Part shown: piece after piece, positions 53,546 through 62,481 of the stretch
How the letters are laid out: each line of letters begins with the position of its first letter
Numbering within the stretch: the stretch's first letter is position 1
Assembly: GCF_024397795.1 (NCBI RefSeq)
Contig: NZ_CP072983.1
Location: 372,001-436,000, forward strand
Source of the DNA: Lactobacillus intestinalis
GTDB lineage: Bacteria; Bacillota; Bacilli; Lactobacillales; Lactobacillaceae
DNA: 64,000 nucleotides
Reading direction: 5' to 3'
Notes under the pieces: model-generated
Database searches by the model: none
What the model saw: only the letters and a program-made list of their open reading frames with translations
Told to the model about the DNA's origin: nothing
Translations under genes and position numbers: made by a program

Positions 53546-54997
53546 ATGAAGAATATTCCAGTTGTAATGATTATTTTTGGTGGTAGTGGGGATCTGGCTC
53601 ATCGAAAATTGTACCCGGCTTTGTTCAATTTGTATGAACAAGGATTAATTCATGATAATTTTGCTGTAATTGGAACGGCTCGTCGCCCATGGTCACACGA
53701 CTATTTGCGTCAACAAGTAGTTGATGCTGTTCATGAAACTCATAACGAGGTTGATGAAAACAGTTTGAAGAACTTTGCTAGCCACTTCTACTATCAATCT
53801 CATGATGTTACTAATGTTGAACACTATGAAACTTTGAAGAATTTGGCTCAAGAGCTGGATGATCGTTATAGCGCTCAAGGCAATAGATTGTTCTACATGG
53901 CAATGGCTCCACGCTTCTTTGGGACTATTGCAACCCATATTAATGATCAAAAGTTAACTGGTAGCGGCTTTAACAGAATTGTTGTTGAAAAGCCATTTGG
54001 TCGTGATTTGAAGTCAGCTGAAGAATTAAATAAGCAAATTACTGCTTCATTCAAAGAAGATGAAATCTTTAGAATTGATCACTACTTGGGTAAAGAAATG
54101 ATTCAAAATATCTTGCCACTTCGTTTTACCAATCCATTAATTAAAAATATTTGGAATAGTGACAACATCAAGAATATTCAAGTTACCTTGGCTGAAAGAC
54201 TTGGTGTTGAAGCTCGTGGTGAATATTATGAAACATCAGGTGCCCTTCGCGATATGGTTCAAAACCACATTTTCCAAATTATTACCTTGTTGGCAATGCC
54301 AGAACCTAAGGCAATTGACGCCGAAAGTATCCACCAAGCCAAACAAGAGTTGCTTGATAGTTTAGTTATTCCAACCCCAGAGGATGTAAAGAAGCACTTT
54401 GTGCGGGGCCAATATGCGGGTAGTGATACTACTTTTGCTTATCGTAAAGAACCTAAGGTCGATGAAAATTCAACTACTGAAACTTTCGTTGCTGGTGAAA
54501 CTAAATTCAAGAAGGGTCCTGTTAAAGATGTCCCAATCTACTTTAGAACTGGTAAGGAATTTAAGGAAAAGAAAAACCGTATTGATATTGTTTTAAAGCA
54601 TGCTAATACCCCATATGGTGGTGTACATTCAAACAATATTACGATTGAAATTGATCCTCAAAGTAAGCTTTACATTACTATCAATGGTAAGAAGATTGAT
54701 ACAGACGGCATCCGGCGTGAAAACCTAACCTACGCCTTTTCAAAAGAGGAGATGGCCAAGGTTCCAGATGGTTATGAAAGATTGCTTCATGACGTCTTCG
54801 TTAATGATTCGACCAACTTTACTCATTGGGCAGAATTAAAGAGATACTGGGAATTTATTGATGCAGTTGAAGATGCCTGGAAGAAAGAAAACGAAGCTGG
54901 CAACCCAGATATTGTTCAATATCCTCCATACAGAATGGGACCAAAAGAAGCTGATCGCATTTTTGAATCTCCAACTGGACATTGGATTTATGAGTAA
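53546..54997 (+). CDS. zwf: Glucose-6-phosphate 1-dehydrogenase
   Basis: 483 residues. NADP-binding start MIIFGGSGDLAHRKLYPAL, active-site RIDHYLGKE (catalytic His region), and later GALRDMVQNHIFQ. First step of the oxidative pentose phosphate route, giving NADPH. RBS AAGGAAG. dinB starts within its last codons. Confidence 0.97.
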   Translation: MKNIPVVMIIFGGSGDLAHRKLYPALFNLYEQGLIHDNFAVIGTARRPWSHDYLRQQVVDAVHETHNEVDENSLKNFASHFYYQSHDVTNVEHYETLKNLAQELDDRYSAQGNRLFYMAMAPRFFGTIATHINDQKLTGSGFNRIVVEKPFGRDLKSAEELNKQITASFKEDEIFRIDHYLGKEMIQNILPLRFTNPLIKNIWNSDNIKNIQVTLAERLGVEARGEYYETSGALRDMVQNHIFQIITLLAMPEPKAIDAESIHQAKQELLDSLVIPTPEDVKKHFVRGQYAGSDTTFAYRKEPKVDENSTTETFVAGETKFKKGPVKDVPIYFRTGKEFKEKKNRIDIVLKHANTPYGGVHSNNITIEIDPQSKLYITINGKKIDTDGIRRENLTYAFSKEEMAKVPDGYERLLHDVFVNDSTNFTHWAELKRYWEFIDAVEDAWKKENEAGNPDIVQYPPYRMGPKEADRIFESPTGHWIYE

Positions 54998-56126
54998 GAT
55001 AGATCATTCAGAAAATTTATTACCTAAAAATGACATCCATCGTCGGATTATCCATCTCGACATGGATGCCTTTTACGCTTCTGTAGAAATGCGTGATCAC
55101 CCTGAATATCGCCACAAGGCTTTAATTATTGCTCGTGATCCGCGTAAACATAACGGCCACGGAGTAATTACTACCGCAAATTATTTTGCTCGTCAATATG
55201 GAGTTGGAAGTGCGATGCCAGCTATTAAAGCTATAAAAAGGATCCCATCCGATAAATTAGTCTTTTTGCCACCTAATTTTGAAAAATATCGAGCAGTTTC
55301 AGCCCAAGTTCACAAAATTATGCATGAAGTTACTGATCGAGTGGAATCAGTGGCTTTAGATGAAGCGTATTTAGATGTAACTGAAAACAAGCTCGGCGAT
55401 TGTACAGCAATCGAGCTTGGCAATTATATGCAAAAAAAGATCTATGAAGAATTGAAATTAACGTGTTCGTTTGGAGTAAGTTATAATAAGTTTTTAGCTA
55501 AAATGGGCTCTGAATATGCCAAGCCTTTTGGAAAAACTGTTATCTTGCCAGATGAAGCTTTAGATTTTTTAGGAATGCAAGACATTAAAAAATTCCCTGG
55601 AATTGGTAAGAAAACTCAAGAGATTTTACGTCAAATGGGAATTAATACTGGCTCCGATTTACAAAAACAGAGTGTACATTTCTTAATAGATCGCTTTAAA
55701 AAGCAGGGATATGTTTTAGCAATGCACTCGCGCGGAATTGATTTGAGCCCAGTTCAAGGCGAACGCCAACGTAAGTCAATTGGGAAGGAACGTACTTTTG
55801 AGCCTTTAATCTTTGACCAGCAAAAAGCACTAACTAATTTGCGAATATTTAGTAGCGAAGTTGCAGAAGCATTAAATAAGCAAAGCTTGTCGACAAAATG
55901 TGTGGTTTTGAAGATTAGGGATGCGGATTTTAGGACGATGACACGAAGAAAAATGCTCAAACATCCTACTCAAAATAGCCATGTCATTTTTGATCTAGCA
56001 CGAGAGATGTTTTTGGCGTTGCCGGAATTTTTAAATATTGGAATTCGTCTTTTAGGAGTTTCTGCAACAAATTTGGAACAAGAATCATATTCACAAATTA
56101 ATTTGTTCAATGCGATAGAAGACTAA
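54990..56126 (+). CDS. dinB: DNA polymerase IV
   Basis: 378 residues, Y-family polymerase: IIHLDMDAFYASVEMRD (catalytic Asp), VALDEAYLDVTE (Asp-Glu), SYNKFLAKMGSEYAKP and FPGIGKKTQEIL (HhH). ATG 54990 overlaps the zwf end by 8 nt; the longer frame is inside zwf. Translesion synthesis. Confidence 0.96.
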   Translation: MSKIDHSENLLPKNDIHRRIIHLDMDAFYASVEMRDHPEYRHKALIIARDPRKHNGHGVITTANYFARQYGVGSAMPAIKAIKRIPSDKLVFLPPNFEKYRAVSAQVHKIMHEVTDRVESVALDEAYLDVTENKLGDCTAIELGNYMQKKIYEELKLTCSFGVSYNKFLAKMGSEYAKPFGKTVILPDEALDFLGMQDIKKFPGIGKKTQEILRQMGINTGSDLQKQSVHFLIDRFKKQGYVLAMHSRGIDLSPVQGERQRKSIGKERTFEPLIFDQQKALTNLRIFSSEVAEALNKQSLSTKCVVLKIRDADFRTMTRRKMLKHPTQNSHVIFDLAREMFLALPEFLNIGIRLLGVSATNLEQESYSQINLFNAIED

Positions 56127-56184
56127 CTTGGCTCATTTTTTGGTAAACTAGTAGTAGAACAGACTCAAGGAAGGGAAGAAAATC

Positions 56185-57138
56185 ATGAGTAGTTTTGATG
56201 ACATTTATGAAAAAATATTACAATATCCAACGATTATAATTCACCGTCACACCAGTCCAGATCCAGATGCAATTGGTTCACAAGCTGGTTTGGCACGTTC
56301 ACTAAGCGAAAAATTTCCTGAAAAGAAGATTCTTTGTGCTGGTGAAAATGATGAAGGCGATTTAGCTTGGATTAATCACATGGATGAAGTAAAGGCAGCT
56401 GATTATGAAGGTGCTTTAGTAATTACTACTGATACAGCTAATACTCCACGTATTTCTAACAAGCTTTATGACCAAGGTGACTTTTTGATTAAGATCGACC
56501 ACCACCCAGACGTTGATCCATATGCTGATATGAGTTACGTTGATCCTGATGCGCCAGCAGCTTGTCAAATCATTGTTGACTTTATTAATAAAGAAAACTT
56601 ACCAATGAATAAGGAAATTGCTTACCCACTTTACGCAGGGCTTGTGGGCGATACTGGACGTTTTATGTATCCTGAAACTTCAGCTCATACTTTTGAAATT
56701 GCAGCCGAACTTGCCTCAACTGGCATTAACATTACTGAAATTGCCCGTCGCTTGAGCGATGTAACTTTTGAACAAGCTAAGCTTCAAGCTATGGTTCTTG
56801 AAAACATGACTGTTAAAGATGGAGCTGCTTATGCTGTACTTACTCAAGATGACTTGAAGAAGTTAGGTGTAAATTATGAACAAACTTCAGTCGCAGTTTC
56901 TACACCAGGTAGAATCAAGGATATCTTAGCTTGGAATCTCTTTGTTCAAAAGCCAGATGGCACTTTCCGTGTTCACTACCGTTCAAAGGGCCCAGTTATT
57001 AACCAATTGGCCGAAAAGCACGATGGCGGCGGTCATGCTTTAGCATCTGGTGCAAATGCCAAGGATATGGATGAAGTTAAGCAAATATTTGATGAGTTAG
57101 TTGATGTAACTAAGAAGTATAAAGAGGAACATGAATAA
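56185..57138 (+). CDS. nrnA: Bifunctional oligoribonuclease/PAP phosphatase NrnA
   Basis: 317 residues, DHH/DHHA1 phosphoesterase: RHTSPDPDAIGSQ (DxD metal motif), TDTANTPR, KIDHHPD (DHH), and C-terminal GGGHALASG (DHHA1). Degrades nano-RNAs and pAp. RBS AAGGAAGGGAAG. Overlaps the helicase gene by 8 nt. Confidence 0.94.
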   Translation: MSSFDDIYEKILQYPTIIIHRHTSPDPDAIGSQAGLARSLSEKFPEKKILCAGENDEGDLAWINHMDEVKAADYEGALVITTDTANTPRISNKLYDQGDFLIKIDHHPDVDPYADMSYVDPDAPAACQIIVDFINKENLPMNKEIAYPLYAGLVGDTGRFMYPETSAHTFEIAAELASTGINITEIARRLSDVTFEQAKLQAMVLENMTVKDGAAYAVLTQDDLKKLGVNYEQTSVAVSTPGRIKDILAWNLFVQKPDGTFRVHYRSKGPVINQLAEKHDGGGHALASGANAKDMDEVKQIFDELVDVTKKYKEEHE

Positions 57139-58492
57139 TATTTTTACTGATTCAAGAATTAGACCAGAATTACAAGCTGGTTTAAAGAAGATTCATTTTG
57201 ATAAACCTACTAAGGTACAAGAAGAGGTTATTCCAGCTATGCTTTCTAACCAAAATGTAGTGGTACAAGCTGCTACTGGTTCTGGAAAAACCCATGCTTA
57301 TTTAGTACCTGTTTTAAATAAAATTGATGAAAACTCTGACTACGTTCAAGCTATTATCACTGCGCCAAGTCGAGAATTAGCTGATCAATTATATAAAGTA
57401 GCGCGTCAATTGCGCGATAACTCTGGCTTAGATATTTCAATTGAACACTTGGCTGGTGGAGTTGATCGTGAACGTCAATTAGAAAAAATTCAAAATAAGA
57501 AGCCACAACTGATTATTGCAACTCCCGGAAGACTCCTTGACTTTGTAGAAAAGAAGATTTTTAGTGTTGATCAAGTAAAAGTCTTTGTAATCGATGAAGC
57601 CGATATGACGTTAGATATGGGCTTCTTGGCAGACATCGATAAAGTTGCCTCTAAACTTCCTAAGGATGTTTTGTTTGCGGCCTTTTCTGCAACTATTCCA
57701 GTTAAGCTTTCTAACTTTTTACGTAAATATATGGCTCATCCCGATGAAATCATTATTGATAATCCAGCAATTATTGCGCCAACGATCAAAAATGATTTGC
57801 TTGATGTCGGTTCAAAAGATAAAAAGCGCGTTTTGCAAGAGCTTTTGACCATGGGACAACCATATTTAGCCTTAGTTTTTGCAAATACTAAGCAAAAAGT
57901 TGATGAAATTACTGATTATTTGCAAAGTCAAGGGATGAAAGTAGCCAAAATTCACGGCGGAATTACCGAACGTGAAAGAAAAAGAACTTTGCGCCAAGTA
58001 GAACAAGGTCAATTCCAATACGTGGTAGCTAGTGACTTGGCTGCGCGCGGTCTTGATATTGACGGGGTTAGTTTGGTAATTAATTACGAAGTTCCAAGAG
58101 ATTTGGAATTTGTTATTCACCGAATTGGCCGTACTGGTCGAAATGGATTGTCAGGTCATGCCATTACTTTAATGCGTGAAGAAGAAATGGGCCGCATTGA
58201 AGAGCTTGAAAAAATGGGCGTTCATTTTGACTTTGTAGAAATTAAAAATGGTGAACTGGTTCCTAGAAAGCACTATCGTCGTCGCGATAATCGTCAATCT
58301 AAGAACCGCAAGCTTGATACGAAGCTTGTTGGCTACGTTAAAAAAGAAAAGAGAAAACGTAAGCCTGGTTACAAGAAGAAGATCAAGCGTGCAATTGCCG
58401 AAGACAATCGTCAAAAACGTAAGCTTGAACAACGTCATGAAATCAGAAAAGCTAAGCGCCAAAGAAAGCGTCGCCGTGAACAAGGACGTTGA
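57131..58492 (+). CDS. DEAD-box RNA helicase (CshB-like)
   Basis: 453 residues. Q motif KPTKVQEEVIPAML, Walker A AATGSGKTHAY, motif II VIDEADMTLDMG, SAT, ARGLDIDGV and HRIGRTGR. A very basic C-terminal tail (RKRKPGYKKKIKRAIAE... QRKRRREQGR) is typical of RNA-binding extensions. Probably cold-shock or mRNA remodelling. Its stop codon overlaps the -35 box of the alaS leader promoter. Confidence 0.92.
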   Translation: MNNIFTDSRIRPELQAGLKKIHFDKPTKVQEEVIPAMLSNQNVVVQAATGSGKTHAYLVPVLNKIDENSDYVQAIITAPSRELADQLYKVARQLRDNSGLDISIEHLAGGVDRERQLEKIQNKKPQLIIATPGRLLDFVEKKIFSVDQVKVFVIDEADMTLDMGFLADIDKVASKLPKDVLFAAFSATIPVKLSNFLRKYMAHPDEIIIDNPAIIAPTIKNDLLDVGSKDKKRVLQELLTMGQPYLALVFANTKQKVDEITDYLQSQGMKVAKIHGGITERERKRTLRQVEQGQFQYVVASDLAARGLDIDGVSLVINYEVPRDLEFVIHRIGRTGRNGLSGHAITLMREEEMGRIEELEKMGVHFDFVEIKNGELVPRKHYRRRDNRQSKNRKLDTKLVGYVKKEKRKRKPGYKKKIKRAIAEDNRQKRKLEQRHEIRKAKRQRKRRREQGR

Positions 58493-58516
58493 CAAAAAAC
58501 GAGCAAGTAGTACAAT
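58489..58516 (+). promoter_or_regulatory. alaS promoter
   Basis: TTGACA (58489-58494), 16-nt spacer, TACAAT (58511-58516). Confidence 0.75.
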
Positions 58517-58519
58517 TAT

Positions 58520-58715
58520 TTTCAGCTTAAGATATGTCTTTTAAATGTATATTTCAAAGAGAGAGCTGAAGGGTGAGAAAAGCTTAATATACTTTAACAA
58601 GATGCTCCTTTAAGTTTTCAATTAAGATAATTAAGAGGTAACAAGCACTGTTGCAATCAAGGTGGTACCGCGTGAATCTGCGTCCTTGAATTAAGCAATG
58701 GTGTTTTTTATTTTA
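58520..58715 (+). ncRNA. T-box leader, alanine-specific, upstream of alaS
   Basis: T-box AAGGTGGTACCGCG at 58659-58672 with following CGTCCTTG completing the antiterminator/terminator region. CACTGTTGC pairs with GCAATGGTG before a T-run (58703-58708). Stem I includes GAGCTGAAGGGTGAGAAAAGCT-like distal elements, and the specifier position reads GCT at 58604-58606 (Ala), agreeing with alaS. Confidence 0.9.
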
Positions 58716-58734
58716 TTTTAGGGAGATAAAAAAT

Positions 58735-61374
58735 ATGAAGAAACTAACTAGTTCTGAGTTTCGTCAAATGTTTTTAGACTTTTTCAAAGATCATGGTCAC
58801 ATGATTATGCCTAGTGCATCACTTATTCCAGAAGACGACCCAACCCTTTTATGGATTAACTCTGGGGTTGCTACTATGAAGAAGTACTTTGATGGTTCAG
58901 TTGTGCCAAAGAATCACCGAATTACTAGTTCACAAAAGTCAATTAGAACTAATGATATCGAAAATGTTGGTAAAACTGCTCGTCACCAAACTTTCTTTGA
59001 AATGCTTGGTAACTTTTCTGTGGGTGACTACTTTAGAGATGAAGCTATTCCTTGGGCATGGGAATTTTTAACGAGTCCTGATTGGCTTGGTTTACCAAAG
59101 GAAAAGCTTTACTGTACTGTTTATCCAAAAGATGAAGACTCATTCAAGGTTTGGGTAAAAGCAGGGATGCCAGAAGATCATATTGTGAAGCTTGAAGATA
59201 ACTTTTGGGATATTGGTGAAGGTCCATGTGGTCCTGATACTGAAATTTTCTATGATCGTGGTCAAGAAAACAATGATGTTGCTGAAGACGATCCAGAAAA
59301 CTTCCCAGGTGGTGAAAATGCTCGTTACCTTGAAATTTGGAACATCGTATTTTCACAATACAACCACTTGCCAAACGGTAAGTACGTTGATCAACCTCAT
59401 AAGAACATCGATACAGGTATGGGTCTTGAACGTGTACTTTCAATTTTGCAAGATGCACCAACTAACTTTGAAACTGACCTCTTCTTGCCAATCATTCACG
59501 CTACTGAAGAAATGACTGACGGTAAGAAATACGGTGAAAATGATGAAGATACCACTGCATTTAAGATTATTGCTGACCACGTTCGTGCAGTAAGTTTTGC
59601 AATTGCTGATGGTGCTCTTCCTTCAAACTCTGGCCGTGGTTACGTTTTACGTCGTTTGATCCGTCGTGCTGATTTAAATGGTCAACGTCTTGGCATCAAG
59701 GGCGCTTTCCTTTACAAGCTTGTTCCAGTTGTTGGCAAAATTATGGAAAGCCACTATCCAGAAGTTACGGAGCAACAAGGATTCATTCAAAACGTTATTC
59801 AAAACGAAGAAGAAAGATTCCAATCAACTCTTGATACTGGTTTGAGTTTGCTTGATGATTTAATTGATAAAGCTCAAAATTCAGAAGAAAAGACTATCTC
59901 TGGTAAAGATGCCTTTAAGATGTTTGATACTTATGGTTTCCCATATGAATTAACTTTTGAATCTGCACAAGATGCAGGCTTAAATGTTGATAAAGATGGC
60001 TTTGATAAGGAAATGCAAGCTCAAAAAGATCGTGCAAGAAAGGCACGTGGTGACTTGCAATCAATGGGTTCACAAGATTTAACTTTAATGAACTTAAAGG
60101 ATAAGTCAGAATTTGAATATGGTGTTTATGAAGAACCACACGCTAAATTGATTGATATTGTTGTTGATGACAAGCTAGTTGATAAAGCTGAAGGTGAACA
60201 AGCTACCTTAGTCTTTGATAAAACTCCATTTTACGCAGAACGTGGGGGACAAGTAGCTGATCATGGTGATATTTACAACCAAGATGGCGAGTTAGTCGCT
60301 AAAGTTACTGATGTTCAACACGCACCAAATGATCAAAACTTACACTTTGTTGATGTGATTTTGCCACTTGAAAAGGGTCAAGAATACGTTCTTAAGATTG
60401 ACAAGGAACGTCGTGAGGGACTTCGTCATTCTCACACTGCAACTCACTTGCTTCACGCAGCTCTTCGTCAAGTATTAGGCGATCATACTCACCAAGCTGG
60501 TTCACTTGTAGAACCTGACTACTTAAGATTTGACTTTACTGCTATGGATCCAATGACTCCACGTGAACTCAAGTCAGTTGAAGAATTAGTAAACCAAAAG
60601 ATTTGGGAAGCTATCAATGTAGAAACTACTATTACCGATCCAGAAACTGGACGCAAGATGGGTGCTTTAGCCTTGTTTAATGGTAAATATGGTGACAAGG
60701 TTCGGGTAGTTCAAATAGATGACTTTTCAACTGAATTCTGTGGAGGAACTCACTGTTCTAACACTAGCCAAATTGGTATCTTTAAGATCACTTCTGAATC
60801 TGCAGTTGGTGCAGGGATGCGTAGAATTGAAGCTGTAACTTCTAAGAAGGCTTATGAATACTTAGCAGAACGTTCAAGCTTACTTGATGATATTCAAGAA
60901 GAAGTTAAAGCAACTAAGGCTGAAAATATTATTGATAAGATTGATTCACTTGAAAGTGACTTGCACGACAGCCAAAAGCAAGTTGAAGAATTAAACAAGC
61001 AAATCAATAGCGCTAAGTCAAAAGACTTGTTTAACAATGTGAAGGATGTTAACGATCTTACTGTTATTGCAGAAGTAGCTGATGTTGATGGAATGAAGGA
61101 CTTACGTGAACTTGCTGATAACTGGAAGAGTTCAAATAAGTCAGACGTTTTAGTATTAGCTGCTGAAAATGATGGTAAAGCTAACATGATTATTAGCTTG
61201 GGCGATAAGGCTTTGGATAAGGGCCTTAAAGCTGGAGATTTAATTAAGATCGCTGCTCCAATCTTTGGCGGTGGCGGCGGTGGTCGTCCAAATATGGCCC
61301 AAGCTGGTGGTAAGAAGCCAGAAGGCTTAAATGACGCTATTGAAGCTGTAATTAATGAAATTTCTAAAAATTAA
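58735..61374 (+). CDS. alaS: Alanine-tRNA ligase
   Basis: 879 residues: class II catalytic core (INSGVATMKKYFDG, GPCGPDTEIFYDRG, GMGLERVLSILQ), editing domain with zinc motif HSHTATHLLHAAL (HxxxH) and FCGGTHCSNTSQIG (CxxxH), coiled coil, and C-Ala domain with APIFGGGGGGRPNMAQAGG. RBS AGGGAGAT. Controlled by the Ala T-box. Confidence 0.98.
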   Translation: MKKLTSSEFRQMFLDFFKDHGHMIMPSASLIPEDDPTLLWINSGVATMKKYFDGSVVPKNHRITSSQKSIRTNDIENVGKTARHQTFFEMLGNFSVGDYFRDEAIPWAWEFLTSPDWLGLPKEKLYCTVYPKDEDSFKVWVKAGMPEDHIVKLEDNFWDIGEGPCGPDTEIFYDRGQENNDVAEDDPENFPGGENARYLEIWNIVFSQYNHLPNGKYVDQPHKNIDTGMGLERVLSILQDAPTNFETDLFLPIIHATEEMTDGKKYGENDEDTTAFKIIADHVRAVSFAIADGALPSNSGRGYVLRRLIRRADLNGQRLGIKGAFLYKLVPVVGKIMESHYPEVTEQQGFIQNVIQNEEERFQSTLDTGLSLLDDLIDKAQNSEEKTISGKDAFKMFDTYGFPYELTFESAQDAGLNVDKDGFDKEMQAQKDRARKARGDLQSMGSQDLTLMNLKDKSEFEYGVYEEPHAKLIDIVVDDKLVDKAEGEQATLVFDKTPFYAERGGQVADHGDIYNQDGELVAKVTDVQHAPNDQNLHFVDVILPLEKGQEYVLKIDKERREGLRHSHTATHLLHAALRQVLGDHTHQAGSLVEPDYLRFDFTAMDPMTPRELKSVEELVNQKIWEAINVETTITDPETGRKMGALALFNGKYGDKVRVVQIDDFSTEFCGGTHCSNTSQIGIFKITSESAVGAGMRRIEAVTSKKAYEYLAERSSLLDDIQEEVKATKAENIIDKIDSLESDLHDSQKQVEELNKQINSAKSKDLFNNVKDVNDLTVIAEVADVDGMKDLRELADNWKSSNKSDVLVLAAENDGKANMIISLGDKALDKGLKAGDLIKIAAPIFGGGGGGRPNMAQAGGKKPEGLNDAIEAVINEISKN

Positions 61375-61426
61375 TTAATTGAGTTTAATTCTTTTTTCAA
61401 GTAAAATTGTGACAGGAGGAATAATT

Positions 61427-61684
61427 ATGAGCTCGCTAGATAAGACAATGCATTTTGACTTTAATCAAAATAAAGGAAAAAATGTTTATGATACTCTGCA
61501 AGATGTTTACAATGCGCTTGAAGAAAAGGGCTATAACCCAATTAACCAGATTGTAGGATACTTACTTTCTGGCGATCCGGCTTATATCCCACGGCACAAT
61601 GATGCCCGTAATTTAATTCTTAAGCATGAACGTGATGAAATTATTGAGGAACTTGTGAAGAGTTATCTTGGTAAGGATAAATAA
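61427..61684 (+). CDS. IreB family regulatory phosphoprotein
   Basis: 85 residues: [53 protein letters not shown]. In enterococci IreB is a Thr-phosphorylated regulator of cephalosporin tolerance. ATG 61427 has CAGGAGGA; the longer frame from 61379 is rejected. Its stop overlaps the ruvX start. Confidence 0.93.
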   Translation: MSSLDKTMHFDFNQNKGKNVYDTLQDVYNALEEKGYNPINQIVGYLLSGDPAYIPRHNDARNLILKHERDEIIEELVKSYLGKDK

Positions 61685-62112
61685 TGCGTTTAATAGGATT
61701 AGATGTTGGTTCTAAAACAGTTGGCGTGGCGGTAAGTGATGAACTGGGATATACTGCCCAAAAACTAGAAACCATTCAAATTGATGAAAGTAAGTTTAAT
61801 TTTGGGATGCGCTCAATTAAAAAACTTGTGCGTGAATATGATCCTGAAGGTTTTGTCCTAGGTTTACCTAAAAATATGGATGGAACTGATGGGGCATCTG
61901 TTACCAGAAGTAAAGCTTATGGAAAAAGACTTGAAGATAAATTTGGCTTACCAGTTTATTATTCTGACGAACGCCTAACGACGATTGAATCAAGAAGAGT
62001 ATTAATCGAAGAAGCTGGAATTCACGATCGTAAAAAACGTAAAGAAGTGATCGATCAAATGGCAGCTGTACTCATCTTGCAAAATTATTTAGACTTACAC
62101 CGAAAGGATTAA
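61684..62112 (+). CDS. ruvX: Holliday junction resolvase-like protein RuvX/YqgF
   Basis: 142 residues, RNase H-like fold: [44 protein letters not shown] and [12 protein letters not shown]. Proposed role in pre-16S rRNA processing or recombination. One-base overlap with the preceding gene, 2 nt to the next. Confidence 0.94.
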   Translation: MRLIGLDVGSKTVGVAVSDELGYTAQKLETIQIDESKFNFGMRSIKKLVREYDPEGFVLGLPKNMDGTDGASVTRSKAYGKRLEDKFGLPVYYSDERLTTIESRRVLIEEAGIHDRKKRKEVIDQMAAVLILQNYLDLHRKD

Positions 62113-62114
62113 TT

Positions 62115-62426
62115 ATGGTAGAAGTTAATAAAGGTGACGATAAGGATCGTCAGATTACCTTGGTTGATGATCAAGGCAATGAAGAATTATACGAAATTTT
62201 ATTCACTTTCCATTCTGATGATTATGATAAGTCATATGTTCTTCTCTATCCTGCAGCTGTAGGTGAAGGCGAAGACATTGAAGTTCAAGCTTTCAGCTAC
62301 GATGCAGATGATGCAGGAGACGTCACAAGTAGTGACTTGCATGAAATTACATCAGATGAAGAATGGGACATGGTTCAAGGAGTTTTGAATACTTTCCTTG
62401 ATGATGACCGTTTAAGTGGTGAATAA
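62115..62426 (+). CDS. DUF1292 protein (YrzB-like)
   Basis: 103 residues, strongly acidic, with DDQGNEELYEILFTF, DYDKSYVLLYPA and DEEWDMVQGVLNTFL, the DUF1292 pattern. Function unknown; conserved linkage ireB-ruvX-yrzB in Firmicutes. Terminator follows. Confidence 0.9.
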   Translation: MVEVNKGDDKDRQITLVDDQGNEELYEILFTFHSDDYDKSYVLLYPAAVGEGEDIEVQAFSYDADDAGDVTSSDLHEITSDEEWDMVQGVLNTFLDDDRLSGE

Positions 62427-62427
62427 A

Positions 62428-62456
62428 GAAGAGGTTTGGCTTAGCCGGCCTCTTTT
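62428..62456 (+). terminator. Terminator after the ireB-ruvX-yrzB operon
   Basis: GAAGAGG...CCTCTTTTT stem with internal GGC/GCC pairing (62428-62456), T-run. Confidence 0.78.
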
Positions 62457-62481
62457 TGTTAATAAGGAATAAAAATAATAA

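Noticed and set aside
54858..54989. Upstream extension of dinB and of mutS, groES, yajC, scrA and similar genes
   Set aside because: Each extension lies in a preceding gene, terminator or operator and lacks a ribosome site, while the internal start has one and fits the family.
58169..58544. Frames over the basic tail of the DEAD-box helicase
   Set aside because: Produced by the Lys/Arg-rich repeats of the helicase tail; the region also contains the alaS promoter.
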